Assembly: GCF_014805525.1 (NCBI RefSeq)
Contig: NZ_JACFSZ010000006.1
Span: 62,001 to 126,000 of the forward strand
Direction of reading: 5' to 3'
Length of the DNA: 64,000 bases
Origin: Rhabdothermincola sediminis
Lineage (GTDB): Bacteria > Actinomycetota > Acidimicrobiia > Acidimicrobiales > Acidimicrobilacustridaceae
Numbering within the stretch: the first letter of the stretch is position 1; each line of letters opens with the position of its first letter. Position numbers and translations under genes: made by a program. The notes beneath the pieces are model-generated. The model made no database searches. It was not told the DNA's origin and saw only the letters and a list, made by a program, of their open reading frames with translations. Below are positions 34,344 to 42,152 of the stretch, piece after piece.

Positions 34344-34400
34344 CGGCGCTGCAGGCTAGCGATCACCCGACCGGCGCTCTGCCGCCCCGGACCTCCCCAC

Positions 34401-34406
34401 TACTGT
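34401..34406 (+). promoter_or_regulatory. predicted -10 (TACTGT) of mshD
   Basis: 8 bases before the mshD ATG; no Shine-Dalgarno. Confidence 0.5.
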
Positions 34407-34414
34407 CGCCTCCC

Positions 34415-35146
34415 ATGCTCGCGCTGGCCGCCGAACCACCTCTGGCAGATGCCCGCCCGGCCAACGAGCTCGCCGCCATCGAACAGGCCCTCGCCGAGCT
34501 CGACCACCGGGACCTCCCGGACCGTGGCGCGGCGCTCCTGCGGCAGGCGGCCGAGCTGGCCCGAGCCGCGGGCTCGGTGCTGCGCCTGGAGGCGCAGCCC
34601 TCACCGGCCGAGCTCGACGCCGCCGCCACCAGGGCAGGCCTCCAGCTCACCCGTGACCTGCTCCAGCTCCGGCGCCCGCTCCCGATCGCCGAGCACACCG
34701 ACCTGCCCGTTCGGGCCTTCGTGCCCGATCAGGACGAACCGGCGTGGCTCGAGCTGAACAACCGGGCGTTCGCCTGGCATCCCGACCAGGCGGGCTGGTC
34801 GGTCGCCGACCTTCGGACCCGCGAGCGTGAGCCCTGGTTCGATCCCCGGGGCTTCCTCCTCCACGAGCGCGACGGCCGCCTCGTCGGCTTCTGCTGGACC
34901 AAGGTCCATCGGGACGAGCAGCGACCGATCGGCGAGATCTACGTGATCGCGGTCGACCCGGCCTTCCACGGCCGGGGGCTCGGCCGGGAGCTGGCCATCG
35001 CCGGGCTCGAGCACCTCGGTTCGCTCGGACTCGACACGGCCATGCTGTACGTGGAGGCCAACAACGAGCCGGCCCTGGCGCTGTACCGGTCCCTGGGCTT
35101 CGAGCACCACCACTCCCATCGCTGGTACCGCTCCGGCGGGCCGTAG
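34415..35146 (+). CDS. mshD: mycothiol synthase (N-acetyltransferase)
   Basis: MshD adds acetyl to Cys-GlcN-Ins, the last step of mycothiol synthesis. The 243-residue protein has the MshD pattern in its C-terminal GNAT domain: ELNNRAFAWHPDQAGW, GFCWTKVHRDEQRPIGEIYVIAVDPAFHGRGLGRELA (acetyl-CoA loop GRGLG) and VEANNEPALALYRSLGFE. Mycobacterial MshD has about 300-320 residues with two GNAT domains. Here the N-terminal one is shortened to a mostly helical, weakly recognisable 80 residues. Its stop codon TAG is also the first half of the rlmN -10 hexamer. Confidence 0.88.
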   Translation: MLALAAEPPLADARPANELAAIEQALAELDHRDLPDRGAALLRQAAELARAAGSVLRLEAQPSPAELDAAATRAGLQLTRDLLQLRRPLPIAEHTDLPVRAFVPDQDEPAWLELNNRAFAWHPDQAGWSVADLRTREREPWFDPRGFLLHERDGRLVGFCWTKVHRDEQRPIGEIYVIAVDPAFHGRGLGRELAIAGLEHLGSLGLDTAMLYVEANNEPALALYRSLGFEHHHSHRWYRSGGP

Positions 35147-35149
35147 CCT
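35144..35149 (+). promoter_or_regulatory. predicted -10 (TAGCCT) of rlmN, built on the mshD stop codon
   Basis: 8 bases before the rlmN GTG; its first three bases are the mshD TAG. Confidence 0.45.
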
Positions 35150-35157
35150 GAGGGGCC

Positions 35158-36216
35158 GTGGTGTCCCTGTACGACCTGGACCGGGCCGACCTGGCGCGGG
35201 TGCTCGACGGCGAGCCGCGCTACCGGGTGGACCAGGTCTGGTCGGGCCTGCACCGCAAGGCCCGGTTGCCCGAGGAGCTGACCGACGTGCCGAAGGCGAT
35301 CCGGGCGTCGCTGGCGGCGGCCCACCCACCCGCGCTGGTCGAGATGGGCCGGATGGTGACCGACCAGGGTGACACCGTGAAGTGGCTCTGGCGGTTGCCC
35401 GACGGCAAGCGGGTCGAGACCGTGCTGATGCACTACCCGGACCGCTCCACGGTGTGCGTGAGCACGCAAGCCGGCTGCGCGATGGGCTGCGGCTTCTGCG
35501 CCACGGGGCAGGCAGGGTTCGATCGGCAGCTCAGCACCGGTGAGATCGTGGAGCAGGTGATCCGGGCCGCCCGGGAGGCGGCGCCACGCCGGGTGTCGAA
35601 CGTCGTGTTCATGGGCATGGGTGAACCGCTGGCCAACTACGACGCCACCTGGGCGGCGATCGAACGGCTCCACGATGCCGTGGGCATCTCGGCCCGCCAC
35701 CTCACGGTGTCGACTGTCGGGATCGTCCCCGGCATCCGCCGGCTCGCCCGAGAGGCGCTCCCGGTGAACCTCGCGGTCTCGCTGCACGCCGCGAACGACC
35801 GGCTGCGCGACGAGCTGGTGCCGATCAACCGCCGCTACCCGCTGGCCGACCTGGCGGCGGCGTGCCGGGACCACGTGGCGGCGACGAACCGGAGGCTGTC
35901 CTTCGAGTGGGCCCTCATCGACGGGGTCAACGACCGGCTTGACGATGCCCGGGAACTGGCCGCCCTGGCCCGTGAGCTACGGGCACACGTGAATCTGATC
36001 CCCCTCAACCCCACACCGGGCTACCCCACCCGCGGCACGCCCCCGGCCCGGGTACGGGACTTCGCGGCGCGGCTGCGATCGCTCGGCGTGAACGCGACGG
36101 TGCGGGCCAACCGGGGTGGCGACATCGACGCCGCCTGCGGACAGCTGCGCGCCGCCCAGGCCGGCTCACCCCGGGAGCCGGGCCAGCCAGTGACCCTCAG
36201 CGAACGAGCACGGTGA
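35158..36216 (+). CDS. rlmN: dual-specificity 23S rRNA/tRNA adenine-C2 methyltransferase
   Basis: The 352-residue radical SAM enzyme methylates A2503 of 23S rRNA and A37 of some tRNAs. The iron-sulfur ligands are in AGCAMGCGFCATGQAGF (C-x3-C-x2-C) and the methyl-carrying Cys is in GGDIDAACGQL near the end. VVFMGMGEPLANYD and HLTVSTVGIVPGIRRLA are further RlmN signatures. The first GTG at 35158 is taken as start since it lies 8 bases after TAGCCT. The 3' end overlaps the convergent nucleotidyltransferase by 20 bases. Confidence 0.95.
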   Translation: MVSLYDLDRADLARVLDGEPRYRVDQVWSGLHRKARLPEELTDVPKAIRASLAAAHPPALVEMGRMVTDQGDTVKWLWRLPDGKRVETVLMHYPDRSTVCVSTQAGCAMGCGFCATGQAGFDRQLSTGEIVEQVIRAAREAAPRRVSNVVFMGMGEPLANYDATWAAIERLHDAVGISARHLTVSTVGIVPGIRRLAREALPVNLAVSLHAANDRLRDELVPINRRYPLADLAAACRDHVAATNRRLSFEWALIDGVNDRLDDARELAALARELRAHVNLIPLNPTPGYPTRGTPPARVRDFAARLRSLGVNATVRANRGGDIDAACGQLRAAQAGSPREPGQPVTLSERAR

Positions 36217-36991
36217 CCCGCTCCGCGGCCCGGACCGCCCGCTCGAGTAGTTCTGCAGGCGCCACCTCCACACCGGCCCAGAGCACCGAGTCCCGCACCG
36301 TCCCGGCCACCCTGGCCTCCTCGCCGATCACCGACCGCTCGACCGACCCGCTCACCTGCGCAGTGGGGGCGACGATCGACCCCGCGCTCCGATCGGCGGC
36401 GAGCAGGTTCGCCCGGAGGTACCCGGCGGGGGTCCCGCAGTCCACGACCGGGCCGGGATGACCGACGACCTCGACCCGCCCCGCGTCGTCGGCGGCCGCC
36501 CAGCACCGCTCGTAGAGCCCCGAGGGCTCCGGGCTGAGCGCCGCGACGTCGGCCCAGGGCATCAGGGCGGCCGCCACCACCATGCGAGGGCCGAACACGG
36601 GCTGGCCCCCCACCAGCAGACGGACCCGCTCACCGTCCCAACCGGCCACGAAGGCGGCGAGGTCCGCCTCGGCCCAGGTGTCTGCGTTCACGACCAGGGT
36701 GCCGCGCCCGCCGATCCAGTCCCGCAGCTTCCCCAGCGCTCCGGCCGTGCCCAGCGCCTGCTCCGCCTCCACCGACAGGTGCACGCCGGGATGGTTGGCG
36801 GCGAGGTGGTCCTCTAGAGCCGCCCGGCCGTGATGGACGTTCACCGAGCAGGCTGCCGCGGCACGCCCGGCGCGCTCGAGGGCCAGGTCGAGCAGTGGAA
36901 CCCCCCCGACGGGGCACAGTGGCTTCGGCCGCACCAGGGTGAGAGGGCGGAGCCGCCGGCCCTCGCCGGCCGCCAGCACCACGGCGACCAC
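36197..36991 (-). CDS. sugar-phosphate nucleotidyltransferase
   Basis: The enzyme has a Rossmann-like nucleotidyltransferase domain: VVAVVLAAGEGRRLRPLT with the nucleotide loop, RPKPLCPVGGVPLLDLAL, and VVNADTWAE as the metal-binding segment. A short left-handed-helix tail follows (SIVAPTAQVSGSVERSVIGE...DSVLWAGVEV). Relatives are GDP-mannose or ADP/dTDP-glucose pyrophosphorylases; the nucleotide cannot be decided. The start is taken at the GTG at 36991, just before the fold begins. The ATG at 37039 is an alternative that would share its CATG with the divergent gene at 37038. Confidence 0.85.
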   Translation of the reverse strand: MVAVVLAAGEGRRLRPLTLVRPKPLCPVGGVPLLDLALERAGRAAAACSVNVHHGRAALEDHLAANHPGVHLSVEAEQALGTAGALGKLRDWIGGRGTLVVNADTWAEADLAAFVAGWDGERVRLLVGGQPVFGPRMVVAAALMPWADVAALSPEPSGLYERCWAAADDAGRVEVVGHPGPVVDCGTPAGYLRANLLAADRSAGSIVAPTAQVSGSVERSVIGEEARVAGTVRDSVLWAGVEVAPAELLERAVRAAERVTVLVR

Positions 36992-37037
36992 CTCGCCGAG
37001 GTACGCAGACCGGTGGCTTGCTGCCAGACTGTCACCC

Positions 37038-37403
37038 ATGGAAACCCGCCGGTGGACCAATCCATCGCAACCCCAGACCCTGTACGTGGCCGTGATCCTG
37101 CTCTACCTGAACGCGGTGTTGGGGTTGCTGTTCGGCGGGTTCGCGAGCCCGATCGCCCTGCTGGTCATCATCGGGCAGATCGCCGGCGGCCTGGGCATCG
37201 CCAACGAGAAGAAGTGGGGCTACGTCCTCGCGGTGGCGGTGGCCACCGTGTCGCTGCTGTTCGGGGTGGTGCTCCCGCTCGTCGGCAGGCTCACCATCAT
37301 CTTCGACCCGGTCTTCCTGATCGGCGCGATCTTCCCCATCGCGCTGTTCGCCCTGCTCGTGCACCCCATGAGCCGCGACTACCAGCGGGTCTGGTTCAAA
37401 TAG
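37038..37403 (+). CDS. multi-pass membrane protein of unknown function (121 aa)
   Basis: After a short polar N-terminus (ETRRWTNPSQPQ) there are about four hydrophobic helices: TLYVAVILLYLNAVLGLLFG, IALLVIIGQIAGGLGIA, YVLAVAVATVSLLFGVVLPL and FLIGAIFPIALFALLVH. The end is basic and polar (PMSRDYQRVWFK), facing the cytosol by the positive-inside rule. No catalytic or transport motif is recognised. CAGACT stands seven bases before the ATG, a variant of the local -10. It is divergent from the nucleotidyltransferase, with no functional hint. Confidence 0.75.
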   Translation: METRRWTNPSQPQTLYVAVILLYLNAVLGLLFGGFASPIALLVIIGQIAGGLGIANEKKWGYVLAVAVATVSLLFGVVLPLVGRLTIIFDPVFLIGAIFPIALFALLVHPMSRDYQRVWFK

Positions 37404-37436
37404 CAGCCCACCGCGATGCCGGGGCATGATGCCCCC

Positions 37437-37895
37437 ATGACCACCACCGTGAACGGCATCGCCGGCCTCAAGGAGAAGGTCGGCCAGCACTTGGGCTTCA
37501 GCGACTGGGTGGAGATCACCCAGGAACGGGTGAACCTCTTCGCCGACGCCACCGGCGACCATCAGTGGATCCACGTCGATCCCGAGCGGGCGGCGAAGGA
37601 GAGCCCTTTCGGTGGCCCCATCGCGCACGGCTACCTGACCCTGTCGCTCGGCCCGATGCTCATGCCCCAGATCCTGCGGGTGGAGGGCATCAGGATGGGG
37701 GTCAACTACGGCTGCGGGAAGGTGCGCTTCCCCGCCCCAGTCCCCGTCGGGGCGAAGCTGCGCCTGGGCGCCGAGCTGGTCGGAGTGGAGGACATCCCCG
37801 GCGGAGCGCAGGTGACGATGACCTTCACCTTCGAGTGCGAAGGGGCCTCGAAGCCCTCCTGCGTGGCCGAGATCATCTTCCGCTACTACGACTGA
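37437..37895 (+). CDS. MaoC-family enoyl-CoA hydratase/dehydratase
   Basis: A 152-residue hotdog-fold hydratase. The hydratase-2 motif is LFADATGDHQWIHVDPERA with the catalytic Asp and His, followed by PFGGPIAHGYLTLSL. NYGCGKVRFPAPVPVGAKLRL is the typical second half. It probably hydrates an enoyl-CoA; the N-terminus TTTVNGIAGLKEKVGQHLG matches the MaoC/NodN-like group. The start ATG at 37437 follows CATGAT by six bases. It neighbours a luciferase-like oxidoreductase and is near other acyl-CoA genes. Confidence 0.9.
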   Translation: MTTTVNGIAGLKEKVGQHLGFSDWVEITQERVNLFADATGDHQWIHVDPERAAKESPFGGPIAHGYLTLSLGPMLMPQILRVEGIRMGVNYGCGKVRFPAPVPVGAKLRLGAELVGVEDIPGGAQVTMTFTFECEGASKPSCVAEIIFRYYD

Positions 37896-37931
37896 CCGCC
37901 CCGGCCGCGCCGCTCGCATCGCCGGCCCGGG

Positions 37932-38885
37932 TCAGCGCAGCTCGGGCATGACCTTCTCGGCCAGCAGGGTGAGGGTCTCGGTCTCCGGATAGTCCGAGCA
38001 CCACGGGACGATGCCGCCCACCCCGAGCGCCTCGTAGGCCTTGATCTTCTCGTAGACTTGTTCAGGGGTGCCCACCAGGTTCCCCTCTCGCCACGAGTCG
38101 TAGGGCTCGCCCCAGAACGAGCGGGTGCCCCCGGCTTCGATCTCGCGCTCGTCCTCCCGGATGAACACCTCGGGCGACCAGGTCTTGAGGATCTCGTCGT
38201 AGTCCCGCCCGACCGCCCGGCAGTGCTCCTTGAGGACCTCGCACTTGTGGGCGAACTCGTGCGGCTTGCCACCGAAGTTGCTGCGGTCGGCGTGGCGGGC
38301 CACCACTCGGAGCGTGAGCTGCTCTCCCCCGCCCCCGATCCAGATCGGCGGGTGCGGCTGCTGCAGCGGCTTGGGGTCGCACTGCGCTCCGGCGATGGTG
38401 AAGAACTCACCATCGTAGTGGGCGTCGGCCTCGCTCCACATCAGCTTCACGATCTCGACGGTCTCCCGCAGCATCCGGATACGGTCCCGAGCCGGGGGGA
38501 ACTCGTAGCCGTAGGCCCGGTACTCGTGGTCGTACCAGCCCGCGCCGATCCCCCAGTCGAGGCGCCCCCCGCTGATCACGTCGAGGTTCGAGGTGATCTT
38601 CGCCAGCAGGCCGGGGTTGCGGTACGAGGCGCAGCCCACCATCTGGCCGAGCCTGATGCGGCTCGTCCGCTGGCTGATGGCCGCCAGGGTGGTCCAGCAC
38701 TCGAAGACGGTCTCGTGGGCGGGAACCGGCACGTTGTGGAAATGGTCGTAGACCCACACCGAGTCGTAGCCGAGTTGCTCGGCCAGCTCCGCGACCTCGA
38801 CCGCCTTGGCCCACTTGTCCTGGGGATCGGCGATCCCGGCGAGCTCCATCTTCCAGCCCTGCGGCACGAAGGTTCCGAAGATCAT
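37932..38885 (-). CDS. luciferase-like (LLM) F420-dependent oxidoreductase
   Basis: A 317-residue TIM-barrel flavin/F420 protein. Typical segments are LAEQLGYDSVWVYDHFHNVP, LAAISQRTSRIRLGQMVGC, YRNPGLLAKITSNLDVISGGRLDWGIGAGWYDHEYRAYGYEFP and PPIWIGGGGEQLTLRVVARHAD. This is the pattern of the actinobacterial F420 family, TIGR03560-like. Substrate unknown. The start ATG at 38885 stands 8 bases after TAGGGT, and the in-frame GTG before it is inside that spacer. It is divergent from the secreted hydrolase. Confidence 0.9.
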   Translation of the reverse strand: MIFGTFVPQGWKMELAGIADPQDKWAKAVEVAELAEQLGYDSVWVYDHFHNVPVPAHETVFECWTTLAAISQRTSRIRLGQMVGCASYRNPGLLAKITSNLDVISGGRLDWGIGAGWYDHEYRAYGYEFPPARDRIRMLRETVEIVKLMWSEADAHYDGEFFTIAGAQCDPKPLQQPHPPIWIGGGGEQLTLRVVARHADRSNFGGKPHEFAHKCEVLKEHCRAVGRDYDEILKTWSPEVFIREDEREIEAGGTRSFWGEPYDSWREGNLVGTPEQVYEKIKAYEALGVGGIVPWCSDYPETETLTLLAEKVMPELR

Positions 38886-38893
38886 GGTGACGA

Positions 38894-38899
38894 ACCCTA
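38894..38899 (-). promoter_or_regulatory. predicted -10 (TAGGGT) of the LLM oxidoreductase
   Basis: 8 bases before its ATG. Confidence 0.45.
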
Positions 38900-38914
38900 C
38901 CGAGACGGTCCTCG

Positions 38915-38920
38915 TAGCAT
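38915..38920 (+). promoter_or_regulatory. predicted -10 (TAGCAT) of the secreted hydrolase
   Basis: 8 bases before its ATG. Confidence 0.45.
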
Positions 38921-38928
38921 CTTCGCCC

Positions 38929-40371
38929 ATGCGTGTCCGGCGCTGCGCTCGCCTCGTGGCGGTCGGGCTCCTGCTCGCCACGGCGAGCTGCGCCAGCGAT
39001 GAGCCCCGGCCGGTGGTGCGCGGCGAACCGGTGCCGACCACCAGCGCAGCACCGGCCCCGAGCGCCGCGCCGAGCCCGCCCCCGATGCCGGACCCTGCGC
39101 CGGTCCGCTGGCAGCCCTGTGGCGAGCTGGAGTGCGGATCGGTGGAAGTGCCGGTCGACTACGGCGACCCCGATGGGGGCACGATCCGCCTGGCCGTGGC
39201 CCGCCGGCCGGCACCCGACCCCGGACGGCGCCTCGGCCCGCTGCTGGTGAATCCCGGGGGCCCCGGCGGCTCGGGCATCGGATTCCTCGAGAGCGGGAGC
39301 CTCGCCGAGCTGACCGACCGCTTTGATCTCGTGTCCTGGGATCCTCGGGGGGTTGGCGGCAGCGAACCCCTCGAGTGCGGCGCCGGCCACGCCGGCTTCC
39401 TCGGGCTCGACCCGCACCCCGACACCCCCGAAGAGCGAGCCGCCCTGGAGCGCGAGGCGGAGCGGCTCGCCGCCCGCTGCGGGGCCGAGGACCCGGGGCT
39501 GCTGGCCAACATGGACACCACGATCAACGCGATGGACCTGGAGATGATCCGGCGCGCCCTTGGCGACGAGCAGCTCAACTACCTCGGGTTCTCCTACGGG
39601 ACGCTGATCGGGCTCGAGTACGCGCGCCGGTTCCCGTCCCAGCTACGGGCGCTGGTCCTCGACGGTGTCGTGGACCCGGCGCTCACCGTGGAGGCGATGC
39701 TCACCGACCAGGCCGTGGCGATGGAGCAGCACCTGGCGGAGGTGAGCGACCTCTACGACCGGGTCCTGGCCCGGGCCGAGACCGACCCGATGGTGCTCGC
39801 GGACGGCAGGCTCGTCGGCCCCGACGTGGTCGTCCTCGCCGCCATCGCGGCCACCTACCGCGGCGACGGGCGCGACGAGCTGCGCCGGGCGCTGCTAGCC
39901 GCCGACGGCGGCGACGCCCGCCGGCTGGCCGTGCTGGCGGACGCCTACCTCACCGCCTCGGACTCGTTTGGCGCCTACCTGGCCGTGGTGTGCACGGACA
40001 GCCCGAGGCCGTCGGGGCTCGACGGCTGGCGGGCGATGGCCGACCGGGTCGCCCAGCGCGCCCCCAGGCTAGGAGCGGCGGCGGTCAACGAGGTGCTGGC
40101 CTGCGGGTTCTGGCCCATCGAGCCCACCCGCCAGCCCGCGCCGGTCGCACCACGAGGCCTGGCTCCGGCGCTGGTGATCGGTACCACCGGCGACGCGGCC
40201 ACGCCCTACGGCGAGGCGGTGGCGGTCGCCGCGAACCTGCCGGGCGCGGTGCTACTGACCTTCGACGCGGACGGCCACACCGCCACCGGGCGAAGCCCCT
40301 GTGTGGCCGGCGCCGTACGCAGGTACCTGGAACGATCGGAGCTGCCCGAGCCCGGCTCGGTGTGCGGGTAG
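38929..40371 (+). CDS. lipoprotein alpha/beta hydrolase, tripeptidyl aminopeptidase-like
   Basis: The 480-residue product starts with a lipoprotein signal: RVRRCARLVAVGLLLATASCAS, cleaved before the Cys. A Pro- and Ala-rich spacer follows. The hydrolase has LLVNPGGPGGSG as the oxyanion region, WDPRGVGGSEP, and the nucleophile elbow YLGFSYGTLIGLEYARRFP. The late Asp and His are in GTTGDAATPYGEA and FDADGHTATGRSPC. The C-terminal TAP-like domain is present with paired cysteines. Such enzymes (SlpD/E, TAP) trim peptides outside the membrane; substrate here is unknown. Confidence 0.9.
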   Translation: MRVRRCARLVAVGLLLATASCASDEPRPVVRGEPVPTTSAAPAPSAAPSPPPMPDPAPVRWQPCGELECGSVEVPVDYGDPDGGTIRLAVARRPAPDPGRRLGPLLVNPGGPGGSGIGFLESGSLAELTDRFDLVSWDPRGVGGSEPLECGAGHAGFLGLDPHPDTPEERAALEREAERLAARCGAEDPGLLANMDTTINAMDLEMIRRALGDEQLNYLGFSYGTLIGLEYARRFPSQLRALVLDGVVDPALTVEAMLTDQAVAMEQHLAEVSDLYDRVLARAETDPMVLADGRLVGPDVVVLAAIAATYRGDGRDELRRALLAADGGDARRLAVLADAYLTASDSFGAYLAVVCTDSPRPSGLDGWRAMADRVAQRAPRLGAAAVNEVLACGFWPIEPTRQPAPVAPRGLAPALVIGTTGDAATPYGEAVAVAANLPGAVLLTFDADGHTATGRSPCVAGAVRRYLERSELPEPGSVCG

Positions 40372-40419
40372 AGCCCCCCGGGGACTCCGGTCATCTCCGG
40401 TGCCCGAGAGCGCCCCCGT

Positions 40420-40425
40420 TAGGAT
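40420..40425 (+). promoter_or_regulatory. predicted -10 (TAGGAT) of the acyl-CoA synthetase
   Basis: 8 bases before its ATG. Confidence 0.5.
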
Positions 40426-40433
40426 CGCCGGCC

Positions 40434-42080
40434 ATGGAGTTCAACCTCGCCGTCCTCAACGAAGCCATCGCCAGTGAGATCGGCGACCGCGAAGCGATCG
40501 TGTGGCGCGATCGCCGCATCACCTACGCCCAGCTGGCGGAGCGCACCCGGCGGCTCGCGAACCTGCTGCTCGACCGCGGCTTCGAGGTGCGCGCCGAGCG
40601 GGACCGCCTCGCGGGTTGGGAGTCGGGCCAGGACCACCTCGCGCTCTACCTCCACAACGGCAACGAGTACCTGGAGGGCATGCTCGGCGCCTACAAGGCC
40701 CGGGTCGCGCCCTTCAACGTGAACTACCGCTACGTGGCCGAGGAGCTGCGCTACCTGCTCGACGACGCCGGGGCGCGCGGGATCATCTACCACTCGGCGT
40801 TCGCCCCGACGCTCGAGGAGGTCCGTGCCGACCTCCCCAGCCTCGAGCTGTTGCTGCAGGTGCCCGACGAATCCGGCCACGGGCTGCTACCCGACGCGGT
40901 GTGGTACGAAGACGCCCTGGCTGCAGCCAGCCCCGCCCCCCCACCGGTGCAGCCCTCACCCGACGACCTCTACATCCTCTACACCGGCGGCACCACCGGC
41001 ATGCCGAAAGGGGTGCTGTGGCGGCAGGCCGACATCTTCCCCGCCGCGATGGGCGGGCGGGACCTGGCCACCGGGGAGGAGTGGCCGGACCTCGACGCCG
41101 TCGTGGCGAGTGCCCGCAATGGCGGCGCCAAGCTCATGCCGGCACCCCCGTTCATGCACGGCGCCGCCCACTGGATGGCGTTCACCGCCTTCAACTGGGG
41201 GAACACCATCGTGCTACCGGCCAACACCCGAAGCCTCGATGCCGCCGACGTGTGGGCCACGGTGCAGGCCGAGGCGGTGAACATCCTGCTCATCGTGGGT
41301 GACGCCTTCGGCCGCCCACTGCTCGACGAGTTGGAGCGAGGCGACTATGACCTCAGCTCGATGCTCATGCTGGTCAGCGGGGGCGCGGCGCTGAGCGCGC
41401 CGGTGAAGAACCGGTTCGTCGAGCTGCAGCCGTCCATGGCCATCTTGGACGGGCTCGGCTCCTCGGAGACCGGCCAGCAGGCCTCCCAAGTGAGCGCCGC
41501 CGGCGCGCAGGCCACGACCGGCACCTTCACCCCAGGGCCGGGGATGTGCATCGTGAGCGAGGACCTGACCCGGGTGATCGAACCGACCAGCGACGAGCTG
41601 GGCTGGCTGGCCCAGAAGGGTCGGGTGCCGCTGGGGTACCTCGGGGACGAGGCCAAGACCCGCAAGACCTTCCCGGTCATCGACGGGGTGCGCTACTCGG
41701 TGCCCGGTGATCGGGCCAACTACACCGCCGAGGGCTTGCTGCAGTTGCACGGCCGCGACTCGGTCACCATCAACTCCGGGGGCGAGAAGATCTTCGCCGA
41801 GGAGGTGGAGCAGGCACTGGCCCACCATCCCGCCGTCTACGACGTGGTGGTCACCGGCCGGCCGAGCGAGCGGTGGGGCAGCGAGGTCGTGGCCATCGTG
41901 CAGCTCCGCGACGGTTTCGAGGCGGACGTGGCCAGCCTGCTCGCCGAGTGCGAGAAGCACATCGCCCGCTACAAGCTGCCCAAGGACGTCGTGTTCGTCG
42001 ACCGCATCGTGCGCAGCCCGGCCGGCAAGGCCGACTATCGCTGGGCCAGAGAGGTCGCGGCCGGGTCACCGACCTCCTGA
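40434..42080 (+). CDS. acyl-CoA synthetase (AMP-forming)
   Basis: The 548-residue adenylating enzyme has the P-loop-like LYILYTGGTTGMPKGVLW, ILDGLGSSETGQQAS as the A5 motif, RYSVPGDRANYTAEGLLQL with the Asp that holds ribose, and INSGGEKIFAEEVEQAL as the hinge. The C-terminal catalytic Lys is in SPAGKADYRW. It resembles mycobacterial FadD3/FadD19-like steroid or fatty acid CoA ligases, which is a loose similarity. It converges on an ACAD10/11-like dehydrogenase, so both may serve the same acid degradation route. Confidence 0.92.
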   Translation: MEFNLAVLNEAIASEIGDREAIVWRDRRITYAQLAERTRRLANLLLDRGFEVRAERDRLAGWESGQDHLALYLHNGNEYLEGMLGAYKARVAPFNVNYRYVAEELRYLLDDAGARGIIYHSAFAPTLEEVRADLPSLELLLQVPDESGHGLLPDAVWYEDALAAASPAPPPVQPSPDDLYILYTGGTTGMPKGVLWRQADIFPAAMGGRDLATGEEWPDLDAVVASARNGGAKLMPAPPFMHGAAHWMAFTAFNWGNTIVLPANTRSLDAADVWATVQAEAVNILLIVGDAFGRPLLDELERGDYDLSSMLMLVSGGAALSAPVKNRFVELQPSMAILDGLGSSETGQQASQVSAAGAQATTGTFTPGPGMCIVSEDLTRVIEPTSDELGWLAQKGRVPLGYLGDEAKTRKTFPVIDGVRYSVPGDRANYTAEGLLQLHGRDSVTINSGGEKIFAEEVEQALAHHPAVYDVVVTGRPSERWGSEVVAIVQLRDGFEADVASLLAECEKHIARYKLPKDVVFVDRIVRSPAGKADYRWAREVAAGSPTS

Positions 42081-42152
42081 CCCGTCGAGCCCGGGTGACC
42101 CGGCGCCTTCTCGGCGCCAACTCCTCACCCGTTCGTTGGCGAGGGCCCGCCG

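Noticed and set aside
37016-37060. Overlapping divergent start codons (CATG) of the nucleotidyltransferase and the membrane gene
   Set aside because: The nucleotidyltransferase fold starts 16 residues later at a GTG (36991), so the ATG at 37039 is probably not used. The overlap is likely chance.
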